The translations under genes were made by a program, and so were the position numbers. Below the pieces are notes generated by a model. It saw only the letters and a program-made list of their open reading frames with translations, had not been told where the DNA came from and did not search any database. From Diplosphaera chodatii (Eukaryota; Chlorophyta; Trebouxiophyceae; Prasiolales; Stichococcaceae), in NCBI GenBank assembly GCA_032358165.1, contig JAALGY010000010.1, forward strand, positions 372,001 through 436,000: a stretch of DNA of 64,000 nucleotides, read 5' to 3'. Shown here piece after piece: positions 45,001 through 56,318 of the stretch (positions within the stretch are counted from its first letter, which is position 1; the number at the start of each line of letters is the position of its first letter).

Positions 45001-47466
45001 AGCACAGAACCACCAGTCGTCGACGGAGGGCTCCTGGACCACAAGGAAGCTCAACGCTCTGCAGGGTCGGACTTCTGTGCCTCACAGTTCACTGAGACAA
45101 TGTTCTCATGCAGTAGCCTTAAGCGGGCCGCTGTGTCGCAGCCTGCTCTTGGACTGATGGCATGCACAGGATGCAGATGGTTCTGTCTCACGTGCTTTTG
45201 GGGATACCTCTGCAGTCTACTACGAGCAAATGCCCATCCGCCAGGCAAACGTCAACGACAAGCAGCAGGTGACACAAGGGCAGCAGCAACCTGACAGCAA
45301 CGACTCGCCCCTCACAACCAACCCATGCTGCGCAGCGCCACCCTGGTTCATCGATGCCGCCTTTGCTGCGCTGCAGATCTACCGCAGCTTCGACATCGGC
45401 AGGCTCATCAAGCTGATCATGCTGGACACGCGCGTCATCGGCCGCAGCCTGCAGTCTGCAGCCGGCGCCAACGTGAGTGTGCCTGCTTGATCAGTCACCC
45501 ACTGTTTCACACACAGTCTGGCGCCAAAGTCATGATCAAGCATCTCGTCATGTGCTACCCGAAGCAACAGGCCGATGAACGGCCTGCCACCACAGACACC
45601 AAGTACACAACTGTAGCCTCTGCTATCATCGGCGGCATGTGCCATCTGGTGGACTAGGTCTACTCTCAAGTTCTGCTGACTGCATTTCTCTGGAATCGCA
45701 GGACCCCGCCCGCACCATCCTGGGCGCTACCCAGAAGACGTACCTGAAGAACCAGCTGACGGCTGCCAACGCCACCCAGACCTGGAAGATCATCGGCCAG
45801 CAGGCACGGCTGCATGGTGGCTGAGCCGCATCGGGAGCACTTTGCTGCGATGGATGGGCTGTGCTGTCTGCTCTTCATGGCCTGCTTTCCTTGGCCACGC
45901 TGCAAAGATGCTGCACCTGTCATCTCATCTCAGGCTAGCTGCGCATGGCACCTGCTGATGTCAGTTGTCTCCCTGGCCCAGGTGCTGTTCTCGCACAGGT
46001 GTGACAGCCCGTCCTCGGATCAGGTGAGCCGCACACCTTGCAGATGTGCACTCATGCAGCAACTGCATGCTGCTCTGAAACAGGGCATGCCAGACATGTT
46101 GTTGATCTCGACCCTCGCATGCATGTGTGCAGTGGGACGGTGAGCCATGCAGATGTTTGAAGCATACCCTGGCCCTGCCATGGAGCTTGTTTGTTTGTTA
46201 TCATTCTAGTCATGATGGCCATGCCATCGTACATGTGCATGCTGAATGCCTGCACGACGTGAGGCATGCCCTGTGTATGAGGGGAAGAAAAACGGTTGCA
46301 GGATACAAGCAGGACCAGAGGGACGTTCTATCCCACCTGAGCAGCAACAAGATTTGTGAGTAGTCTAAAGCACCTACCTGGCTGTGCACAACATTCTCAA
46401 TGGAAGTGCATGTGGTGCAGATGCAAGCACAAGCTGCTCACTGGTGCTTGCTGCGTTTGTCACAGCAAACACCGTGATCCTCACGGGAGACATTCACACG
46501 CACTGGGCACTGGACGTTCCGGCCAACCCCTGCCCCAACGAAGCTGGTGCGCACATGCGCTTGATGCTGGCAGCGAGGGTGTCTACCATCATGGTGCACG
46601 CAGACCATGCCTTGCATAAAGTGGTGGTTGACCTGGCATGCTGCTGAGATCATGCAGGGTACAACTACAACGCTGCGACTGGCGCCGGCTCTGTGGCAGT
46701 CGAGTTTGTCTCCTCAAGCGTCACATCAGGCTATGGGTGAGCAGGTTGCACATCACATGTGTCAGCCCCACCCGCCCCTGGCAATATGTCGACAGCGTCT
46801 CTAATTGTACATCCTGGTCACTCGTCTGGAGACTGGTCAGGCACTCAGGCATGCTCCAGTAGCATCGCCCAGCAGCACGGGACCTTGTGCAGATGTTTGC
46901 CGTACAACCAGCTGCTGATGCACCGAGCTCAGCGTGGCATTTGTGGCGCAGCGGCCCCAACGTCAACCGTGCCACCGTCGAGAACACCGAGGCAAACATC
47001 AAGGCCGCAAACCCGCATGTCAAGTGAGCCACTTGTGGCATTCTGGCCACGATGCATTTGTGTGGTGACATGCTTTGCACACTGATGAGGCATGCCTTAT
47101 ACGTTGTACCAGCAAACCCAGCAGGCGCGGGTCCTGCATCAATGTCGTCAGGAGCAGTGATGCGTGCCGAGGTGGCGACCTGTTTGTGCATCAGGTACCA
47201 AGAGAGCGGCTACAAGGGCTTTGCCATTTTGGATGTCACGAAGACTGCAGCGACGAGCACTTGGTATTTTGCGCCCTCGCTCTGGGTGAAGGGCCAGTAC
47301 GCCAACCAGGTGCCCATCGGCCTGGGCGTACTCCTACAGGAGACGTCTATGAAGTGCATTGCTCCTCTCATGTGCGGCATCGACAGTGCTGGATGTTGCC
47401 GGGACGCAGGTCACGGGCGAGAGCTGGAGGGTGGCCGTCAACACCAACCGCTTGGTGAGGGTGTAA
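42095..47466 (+). CDS. Secreted PhoD-family alkaline phosphatase/phosphodiesterase, tandem copy 2
   Basis: Paralog of the preceding gene with the same catalytic blocks. 21 exons give 564 residues: 42095-42221, 42430-42527, 43113-43286, 43430-43506, 43651-43741, 43944-43969, 44099-44155, 44305-44412, 44610-44705, 44983-45065, 45216-45268, 45377-45472, 45702-45803, 45982-46023, 46133-46139, 46302-46355, 46466-46546, 46658-46736, 46952-47023, 47195-47309, 47410-47466. A signal peptide (around MLASLLLIAATGAAA) is followed by GVASGDPF, FFGCSNL, the HTGDYIYE equivalent, VWDDHEYA, LIMLDTRV, LTGDIHTHW and a C-terminal GESWRV. Fewer introns than copy 1, but two are its own, one creating a 7-nt exon (WDG codons). 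Intron 13 has a GC donor where copy 1 has GT. Same strand as copy 1, 1.08 kb downstream. Confidence 0.95.
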
Positions 47467-47934
47467 GTGGGCATCCTCTGCCGCCACAGTACGTACAGAC
47501 ACCTTTCATGTTTCACCACGAGCTGTCCACAGCGAGACAATGAGAAGAGCAGAAGACAGAAACGAGATGAACACTCGTACACCTGCGAGTCCTCGATGCG
47601 AGCAGTATGTGACTATGTGTGACTGGCGACATGCCAATGCAAGTAAGATAGATGTGACCTCCCACCAGGTTGTGACTCTCCACATTTTGTTGACAGTAGC
47701 AAAGCGAACAGTTCGCGGCATTGTTGTGCAGCTGTTGCTGCCTGGTCAGAAGCGCTGGCATGACACACCGTCTGGTTATCACCGTGCAACATCGTCCTCC
47801 CCCGAACACACCAGCCTGAGTGAGACCAGCAAGATATGCTCGCCTGCAACTGTCGCTACATTTGTGCGCTGTAGAATGCCAGCTGATTGCCACGAAAATG
47901 ACTACTCCATCCCCTGGACTAAAACCCAGAGTGC
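47467..47934. other. Convergent 3' spacer between PhoD 2 and the aldo/keto reductase
   Basis: 468 bp between two stop codons of converging genes. It should contain both polyadenylation regions. No further gene or repeat is seen. Confidence 0.5.
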
Positions 47935-50624
47935 TCAGAACACGCCGCCACGCTCCCAATCATAGCAGTCGCCCCGCGGCCTGCGGGCCTGGGCCAGCAC
48001 CTCATCAATGGCCGCCTCGTCCTCTGCCATTAGCTGGAAGGAGAACAGCGCCTGGTGGTCCGCCACGTGCCGCGCGTTGCGTGCGCCTGCGGTGAGCATG
48101 GCTGTATATCAGATGTCCCAATGGTCAGGGGTCAACCAACATACTCTCCAAACATGTGTGTCTCCCAAAGTATCAGCGCGAATGCCAGCACATGTGTGTC
48201 CCAGCACTGCCTTTGTGTGCACAGCACAGCAAAGGGGTTATTGGACATGTTGTCTATATCTTGTATGCCGATTCACCAGGAGAGAAGTGATTGGCCGCTA
48301 CCCACGCTCCTGTGTAGAGATAGCACCATCATGTGCTCAGGTGCCTCTGACCCCGTCCTGGATCGGATTGGACTTGAGCTTTTTGGGATGACCCACCAAT
48401 GATGAGGGCGCCGACCGCGGGCCGCTGCAGCACCCAGCGCGACGCCACGTTGGCGATGGACGCGCCGCCGTGTGCGTCCCCGACGCCCCGCAGCGTCCGC
48501 AGCAGCCGCTGGAACCAGGCCCAGTCGCCGCTGGCGCTCAGCACCGAGGCGTACTTACGCTTGCTGGCCGTGTCCAGCTGCACCCTGCGGTGAGCACACG
48601 CTGTGTGGTGGTGGTGCTTTGGGCTTTGACCGGGCTCAGAAGGCCGCAGCACCCGCGCCAGGGTATACGCACTCTCGAAGCTAATGCCGATGGTGCCCAA
48701 AGATGCTTAATGCATTGGGGTGATGCACGCTACGTTCCCAGTGGAAACCGCAGCTGGATATTTCACACACTTACACATCTTCCAACTGCCAGGCAGACTC
48801 ACTGGCCGGGCTTGGCGCCAAGGTAGCGGTCGCTGAGCAGCCCGCCGGCGACCACGCCGTACGGCAGCAGCCGCATGCCGTGCTGCGCGCAGAAGTCCGC
48901 CATGCCGTTCTCGGGGCGCCGGTCCAGCAGCGAGTACTGCACCTGTGCTGCATGCAGTCAACGCTTACATGGCAGCCGCTATTGCAGCCTGGGGCGCACC
49001 CATGTGACCCATTGACCTGTGCCATACAGCATAGAGGTTTAACATGTCCAAAGCATGACATTGGTTTTCATGTGGACTAAGGGTGCCCAAGCTGTTATGC
49101 TTTTGGATGCTGCCAGAGGCACATACAATGAGAACACGCTGCACAAAGCTGCTTCCAAATAGTCGTGACATGTGCTCGTGCAGACCTGGTTGCTGACCAG
49201 CGGCACCCCAGCATCCAGCATCTCAGCAGTGCGCAGCACATCAAAGTTGGTCAGCCCGATGCGCCGGATCTTGCCGGCCGCCTGCATGTCTGCCAGCTGC
49301 TGCGCCGCCGCCACATAGTTACGCTGGCCGTAGTCATGCCTGCACATGGGGAATACGGGCCGATTTTCCGAGAAAATCGCTCTCCAGCCACATAATGCTG
49401 CACGATGTCAGCATCAGAACCTGTGTACAGACACACATGCATATATGCTCTGTGCCAAGAACGCCGTTGCAGACACACTTGCCAATAGAACTGGAGCAGG
49501 TCCAGCTTTGTGCGGCCCAGCCTCTGCCGTGAGACATCGATGTACTCCTGCGCATGCCACACGCCAGTGTGCTCAGCAAAGCTGCATGGCAACGGCGCCG
49601 CATACACGCCTTGACAATCGGCAGAACTGTACATGTTGGCTCAAGTGCAGGCGGTCCCAGCTCATGTATTGCCGTTAGCTGGTGCCAGAGGGTGGATCAC
49701 CTGCTCAAGCACGCGGCTGCGGCCGGCTTTGCCGAGGTTGGGGCCCCAGATGCAGGCCTTGGTCAGGACGGTCACATCCTGGGCGGCGCCACTGTCGTCC
49801 CTCAGGAACCGGCCTGCGGTGAATCAAGTGCTCTCGTCGTCAACACATGAACGCCAGCTGCAACCCTGTGGAGGCTTCCGCAATGGCGCACAGGCCACCC
49901 ATCAATCACGCACGCACAGCACAACCATGAGGGTGGCCATGCGGCTGAGGTCGTGGAAACATTGGCTGGGGCTTTGGTGGCTCACCAATGAGCTGCTCTG
50001 ACGGGCCATAGTGGTCCGCGGTGTCAAAGGTCGTGACGCCAGTGGCCGCAAAAGCGGCAAAGTCCTGCTCAGCCTCGCTGCCCGAGGTGCGGTCGCTGGC
50101 AGCGTCGCCCCTGTGCCCGCCGCTCAGCTGCCAGCAGCCCTTGATCACCTGCGCTTGTTGATATTGAATGGGCGGGCGACATACCCCAATGGGTGTCAGC
50201 ACACGGCCTGGAATTGATCTGTGGCAAAGCAGCCTTCGTGGAACAACTGTTTGGTGTCGGCGCGTACCTGGCTGACGTGCAGGTCCTCAGCGAGCGCGGC
50301 CTGCGGGATGGCAGCACCGATGGCACCTGGCGCCCTGGGCGTGCTGCTGGTCTCGAATGCACCAGCCGTCTGCCGCTGGTCTTGCTGCTGCAAGGCGGTA
50401 CCTATGAGCACTGTGCTGGCAGCCAGCACCTGCCGGCGGTTGGCCCCCGCAGGAGATGCAGGCGCTGCTGCCGGACCATCATACAACGGTGCACTGGCTG
50501 CGGCAACCTGGTCGTGCCTGTGGCTACCGGCCGCAGAATGTGCTGTACACAACGTTCTCTGATGACTGTAATGCTGAAAGGGTCCGCTCACGGACCGTGG
50601 CAGGGAACATACGTCCAACAGCAT
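47935..50624 (-). CDS. Aldo/keto reductase with a twin-arginine type plastid leader
   Basis: NAD(P)H-dependent reductase of carbonyl substrates. Eight exons, 50624-50268, 50148-49986, 49813-49701, 49547-49483, 49339-49186, 48942-48803, 48584-48397, 48086-47935, give 443 residues. The catalytic tetrad is complete: Asp161 and Tyr166 in TFDTADHYG, Lys192 in VLTK, His234 in [61 protein letters not shown] and the C-terminal [10 protein letters not shown] complete the fold. Residues 1-119 are a long leader holding [18 protein letters not shown], two arginines before a hydrophobic run. This suggests Tat import into the thylakoid lumen, although NADPH use would be unexpected there, so stroma is possible. 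The exact start within exon 1 is uncertain. Intron 4 has a GC donor (TG/GCAAGT) splitting the Trp before His234. Tandem with PRP31. Confidence 0.93.
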
Positions 50625-51154
50625 TTCGGCACAATGGGATTGGAATATGTTGAAGTGAAAGTTCTATTCAACAGCGCAAATCAGACCAGCATGCGACGTC
50701 TACAGCCTTGTTCTGAAGGAAGTCACTCAGGTTGGAATGTAGCCGGCCGAGCAAACGCGGATGCAAATGTAAAGTGGATGCTCATCAGCACATGCCCTGC
50801 AAGTGTGTCCTGTGTGTGTGCAGGCGCATCATCATACCCAGGACCGCGATTACCATCGTCGTTGTGCTTGACTGTCCCCTTGATTACATGTCCACCTTGT
50901 TGAACTGGCGGATGTCCTTGACGGTGAGCAGCACTGTAAGCTTGTTCATTGTGCAGCATGTTCAGAAGTGCCGGCCACTGGGCACCTTGGCGGCTGTTTC
51001 ACATCTGGCATTGTTGCCGTGCAAGATGACCCATCTGCACCATCGCTGCTGCCGCCGCTGCTGTCGCAGGCTGCGGGTAACAGCAGCAGCTCGCCCTCAG
51101 ACGCCCGCCCTGCCCCTGCCGCAGGCGCCAAGTCCCGCGCCTCAGCCACAGTCA
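50625..51154. other. Spacer between PRP31 and the aldo/keto reductase
   Basis: 530 bp between the PRP31 stop and the reductase start, both on the minus strand. No coding exon or repeat is recognised. It should include the reductase promoter. Confidence 0.5.
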
Positions 51155-54100
51155 TCAGCCCCTCTTGGAGGGCAGCGTCACGCTGCCAGAGCCCGCCAGG
51201 CTGCGGAAGCCTGAAAGGGCAGCACGCAGCACGTGAGAGCGATCTGAGTGGCACAGGCGCAGGAGTGGGAATCCATCATCTCAATCCAAGCCCCACCTAC
51301 CGATGTGCTCCACCCACCGGTGTGCTTCACATGTTCGAGCAACCTTCGGGCAGCTGACCTGAGTACTCTGAGAAGTAGGACTCGGTGCCGGACTTCATGT
51401 CGGCGTCAGCGGCGGCGGCATTGGGGTTGTGCAGCTCGATGCCCTGCGGCCCAGACGCAGCCAAAACGTCCGCATGTCGCCAAGCCAGAGGGTATGAAGT
51501 ATTCAGTTGGGAGGTTCTTCACACCCCACAGGATGCAGCCGGAACCCGCGGCCCTGGTGTGTCCAAGGTGGGCTGCGCCAAGTTCTGGAACATCCTACCA
51601 TGCACAGCCAGGTGCGACCTCCGCATACCAACTGGGATTCCTGGAGTTCCGTCCCTCCAAGGTGTGAGGGCGCAGCCAATGAGACGCCGCACCTGCACGG
51701 GGGTGAAGGCGAGGGAGGAGGACAGCCCCGAGACGGTGCCGGCGCCGGCGGCGCCGTGCGCCGCGTACTGCTTGGCGCGCTTCTGCGTCTTGGCGCTCAG
51801 CTTCTGCTTCTGGGACCGCACCGCGATGCGCAGCCGCCCCCCCGCCGCGTTCTTCGACAGCGTGCCCAGCCCCACCATCTGCGGGGCACAAGTGCAACTC
51901 GCTCGCAACCTGAACATGGAGGCGGCTTGGGACTGCTTGCTGAGCTGCGGAGGGCGATGCCACCAGTGACGCACCCTGCAGCGGAGCATCTGCACTGGGC
52001 GCACGACCACAACATGAACAGGGTGTGACCAAGCTCCAGTAGTAGCACTGCAAAACATGAGCTTTCTCACGGCGCGCTGGGTTTTGCTAGAACCATCACC
52101 AAGATCACCAGATGGTTCAAGTGAACCATCACCAAAATGCAAATGAGGGTATTCAAATCCGGAAGACCCCACCTCGTCGCCGTCCAGGAACTCTTCTTCC
52201 GCCTGGTTGAAGTTGACGCGGTTGGCGGCCTTGCGTGTGTCCGTCAGCCCGTAGCGCTCCTTCATTTTGCGGAAGCGCTTGCCGCCCCGCCGCTTCTTGC
52301 CCTCCATGTCCGGCTTCGGCAGCACCTGGCGGTGTAGGTATACTGTCAGAATCAGGCTTTCACACACTACTAGACTGCTGAATGACGTGATTTAAGTCTG
52401 CTTCCTGCCCCGCCGTCTCTTGCCCTCCATGTCCGGCTTCTGCCGCACCATGAATAGGTACATTGCACAGCCGGTTCCTGGGTGGTCGAACAGCAGGTTG
52501 CACCATGCCCATGCCCAATGGTAAAGCGCTTCTGGGAGCACGGGCGAGCATATTAACACCAAACCGAGTGCATGACAGCTGCCTGACATTCAGCCTACAA
52601 CAGTTCTGCATAATGACGCATGTTAACCCAATACTCATCCAATCTGACTGGTCAAAGTCGAGCGTCCACGAGTGTGAAACCGCGAGTGTTGAGACAATTT
52701 GCGCACCGTGGCCTGCTTGGCGGGCGGCGGCTCCTGCAGCTTCTCCAGCTTGGCGGCGATCGCCTCCCGGAACTCCTGCCCCTTCTGGCCTGCAGCGCGA
52801 CCAGCAGCTGCCGTCGTTTGCCGTGCATAGTCAAGCGCCACCAGCTGGCCTGCCGTGCTGACCGGTCCAGCGGCCACCCGCCTCCAGTGCACAGCTTCAA
52901 GCAACTCTGGGCCAGCGATTTGACGAGGCAGCAGGGGGTCCACCTGTGGGGTCGCCGTCGGCGGCGTCGATGCGCGCCAGCAGCGCGGTCTTGCCACCGA
53001 TGATGCGCGCGGCCTGCGAGCGCAGCGCCGTCGGCACCCCCTGCACCAGGTCGCAGTTGGAGATGAACCTGCGAGGCAGGCCAGTACACCAGTCGTCCTG
53101 TAGCCATTCTGTTGTTCGTTGATAGAGCTCCTGCAAAGGTGCAGATGACCAAGAGTGTTTGGTGGCAGGGCAACAGTTCCAGAGGATGCAAGCGGCAGCG
53201 CTGACCCGTGGTGCGGCTGGGCGGCTGCGGTCGAGAAGCCCGCCAGGCTCTTCCGCTTCGCGCCCAGCACCTGCGCACGGGCGCACGTCGAAGTGTCAGC
53301 GGCCGTGAGTTCCTCCACACCGCAATCTGCATAGGTTCGCGAGTCCGGCACGGGCCCAGCGCACCCAACAGCTGCATGCATGTGCTTGGCAGGCTGGCAA
53401 TCACACTCCGTGGTTTGGCAGGGCATAAAAGTGAGAAGTGGGGCGCGAAGGCAGATGCGCCCTGCACTGCGCTGACCGGGTGCAGCTGCAGACACCTGTA
53501 GCGCTCAGCTCCAGGGAAATAGGGCTGTAGAAGTTTCCAACAGCAGCCGTTGAGGGGTATGTCCGGACCTGAATGTTGCAGGCGGGCATCTGCGACAGTG
53601 AGGCCAGACCGCCGGCCACGCCCATCAGCTGCGCCGCGATGGCGGTGCCCACCACGGCGGACAGGTTGGGCGCGATGCGCCCCATCTTGGTCTGCACCAG
53701 CCGCAGGATGTCCGCGCGATCCTCATCCAGGCTCAGCGCCATCCTGCACCCCGCCAGCACCTGCGGCACGGAGACCATCGCTGGGCACATTGGGTGTTGG
53801 CGCGAGTTCGATTGCTGACTTGAGCCATCACTGGCCTGATCACAGTCTCTTAAATGCGCACTGTCACTGTGCTCATTGACCATCGATGCAAGCCTCTACA
53901 TATGGCTGTCGCAAAGCAAGGCCATCTGTCACAGTCTTCACAGCCACAGCGCCTACCTCTGCGATCTCGGCGTCCGGCAGGGGCTGGCCCGCGGTGGTGG
54001 ATGCGGTGACGGACACCACCATGATGGTGGCGCTGGGCAGCACGCCGTCCAGGTCCACGTTTGTGATGTCCTCCTGCAGGATGTGCAACCCTAGTGCTTC

Positions 54101-55624
54101 GCATCGTGTGCTTTTGAACCTGTTTGCATGCCGGGAAGCAGGCGGTTGGCATCTTCGTTTGGCCTTCGGCGCAGCCTCAGCACAGTGTGACAAAGTGACG
54201 ACAGCTTTGGTGACAGCAGCACACCCGACATCCAGTCCTCCAAAAGCCTGAATCCTGTGTAATTCTTTAGAGATAGACACCTCGTTGCACATTACAGCCA
54301 CACCACAACACCTTCAAATCCAACCATGTTGAACCCTCAAAACACCTGAAGCAGCGCCAAAATCGCACCTCGTTGCCAATCGCGGCCACCACGCGCGCGT
54401 AGTCCACCGGGTGGTGCACCAGGGACTCCAGCTCCGGGAAGCGCGCCCTGTAGTGGTCCCGCACCTGCAGGTATAAAAAGGCAGCACACTGGTTTCTGAC
54501 AAGTCAGCCTCTGGTCATCAGGAGGTGACTGCAACCCCAGCTGGAGGAGACTTGGCATGTGAGGAACCAGGACCATCGTACCAAGCCAGACTTTGTTCAC
54601 CACACGCATTCGTGGTCGTGCTTTGCACTGTAATGTAGCAGGCTCCCTAACGAAGCTTGGTGCGCACCCAGTTGTGCACGACGACCAGCTCATTGTCGAT
54701 GTCCACCGCCAGCTGATTGCAGTCCACTAGCAGCCTGCCCGCAACAGGCGTCTGTCAGGATGTTTCGTTAAAGCTCCAGGCTATGTGCACCATGATGGGT
54801 GCTGAGAATGCTGCAGAATACATACAGCCTCATGTGCTGCCTGAAACCGGTTCTTGGTTGAGGTCACTGCCCCATGCTGCTATCGTGCAGTTTTCGTGCA
54901 GTTTTCCAACTGGTGGACGTGTATACAGCTTTGACATGCACCAGTCCATGCCGCAGGAACAACGCAGCGCTCACTGGTAGGCGGGGTCCTGCTCGGAGGG
55001 CCCCGCCCAGGCGGCCGGCTGCTCCGCCTCATCCCCCTCCGCCAGCGCCGCCCGCACCTAAGCACCATAGCACCCTAATCTCAGCAATCATGCTGTTGAT
55101 AGGGTCCGACTCGGGACAGGTGAGGCATGAAGCCGGCAGGCTGCCGCCACTTTGTTTGCACCCCAGGGTTGCAGGGAGCCACAGCCTCGGCAATCTGCCA
55201 GGAGCGAGTGGCACAGATCGGACTGCACCTTGCTGATGATGTCGGCGTAGCGGCTGCTGCTGGTCAGCTTCGCAGTGCTGGTCAGGCTGCCGCCGGTGCC
55301 GGGCCGGGCTGCAGCGCCACTGCCGCCCGCATCCCGCATCTGTGAACCGGCATCCCACACAACGCATCATTACATCAGTTCGCACGGACCTTTGTCAGCA
55401 CAGCCAGATGAGATCAGACTGCTGACACACGCAGATCAGCCAACACGGACCAGACCGCTCTGCGCATGGCACAGAGAACCGTGATGTGTCGCAGAGATAC
55501 GCACCAGCAGATCCTCGCCATCCACCACGTCTCCAGCCCCCTGCTGCCGCTCGTCGTCAGACCCCGCAGAGTCGTCCGACAGGTCCGCCAGGTCCGCCAT
55601 GAAACTCTCCGCCAGCGTCGCCAT
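51155..55624 (-). CDS. PRPF31: Pre-mRNA splicing factor PRP31 (U4/U6-U5 tri-snRNP)
   Basis: Binds the U4 snRNA-15.5K complex and bridges U4/U6 with U5 in the nucleus. Fourteen exons, 55624-55505, 55339-55229, 55057-54975, 54734-54668, 54464-54369, 54073-53957, 53760-53569, 53270-53206, 53068-52944, 52789-52707, 52325-52173, 51878-51693, 51443-51359, 51210-51155, give 512 residues (human 499). An acidic start is followed by SSRYADIISK, the coiled-coil part (VVHNWVRDHYRARFPELESL), and the NOP domain (ATIMVVSVTASTT, GRIAPNLSAVVG, LMGVAGGLASLSQMPACNI, LGAKRKSLAGFS). Then come EPPPAKQ, the basic nuclear signal KKRRGGKRFRKMKERYGLTD, and the conserved tail SLAFTPVQGIELHNP. All junctions keep frame and all donors are GT. 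Divergent from NEMF, with 694 bp between starts. Intron 10 contains a decayed copy of the start of exon 11. Confidence 0.95.
52389..52444 (-). other. Duplicated, stop-terminated copy of PRP31 exon 11 start within intron 10
   Basis: The minus strand reads VRQKPDMEGKRRRGRKQT and then TAA, matching the exon 11 start LPKPDMEGKKRRGGKRF. It lies 64 nt upstream of the real exon 11 (52325). A CAG before AAGCCGGAC could serve as acceptor. If included, it would stop translation early, so it is either debris or a switch-like poison exon. Confidence 0.65.
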
Positions 55625-56318
55625 GGCTGCGCCCTGCCGCCGCTGTCAGGCAGATGTGTCAAGGTGGCTGCGCCGCGCTGCCGACGTCAGGCAAAGTTTA
55701 AAGCGGCTGGGCTGTTCACGCGATTCCGTTGCTGCCCTTCGCCGTGCAGCCAATACCTCTATGTTCGCATTGCTAGCCACAAGCTCTGCGAGCCACAGCT
55801 ATGTAATACAACTGGAGCGCTGCACACCGGCAGCACAGGCGTGAGCGTCTGAACAAGATAGCTGACCGCGACCAGGCTGCCGATCGCCTTGGTGTCTGGA
55901 CTTGTGCGAGCAAGTGTAGGACGCAACGAAAAAGACGGACTGCGCAGGCTAAATGGGGACTGAAGGGGTGGGGATGTGTTGCCACACCAGCTGAACCAAA
56001 CGCACAAGGCAACGGGCGCGGGCGCCCACCAGCGCTGACACCTTGAGAGTGAGCTGTAAGTGCGCTTTGACTTAGCTACAAGGTGAAGCCTGTAAGCATT
56101 GGCAGCTGGATGGTGTGGAAGAAGCTGGCTGTATACATATGGGTACCCTGGCTCTTGACCAGCAAAGCATAAATGTATCAACTTGCGCCAGCTATTCAGA
56201 TGGAGCACCACAATCCAGCAAGGGCATGTGGTGCTGCTGAGGTGATCCGCTAACTGCCAGCTGACAGCTCCTGCGTATACATCACTGCGGAGTGAAACCG
56301 TGCGCCAGCTGCGGCGCC
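55625..56318. promoter_or_regulatory. Shared divergent spacer between PRP31 and NEMF
   Basis: 694 bp between two outward-reading start codons. The start of NEMF is chosen at 56319 because the family begins almost directly with the conserved MxxRM.TADVVAEV block. A longer open frame upstream is in frame but not conserved. No specific promoter element can be named. Confidence 0.5.

Noticed and set aside
54653..54668. PRP31 exon 4 extended to TKLR at a later donor
   Set aside because: That end breaks the frame with exon 5. Ending at the GTGCGC donor directly after the Trp reproduces the family sequence exactly.
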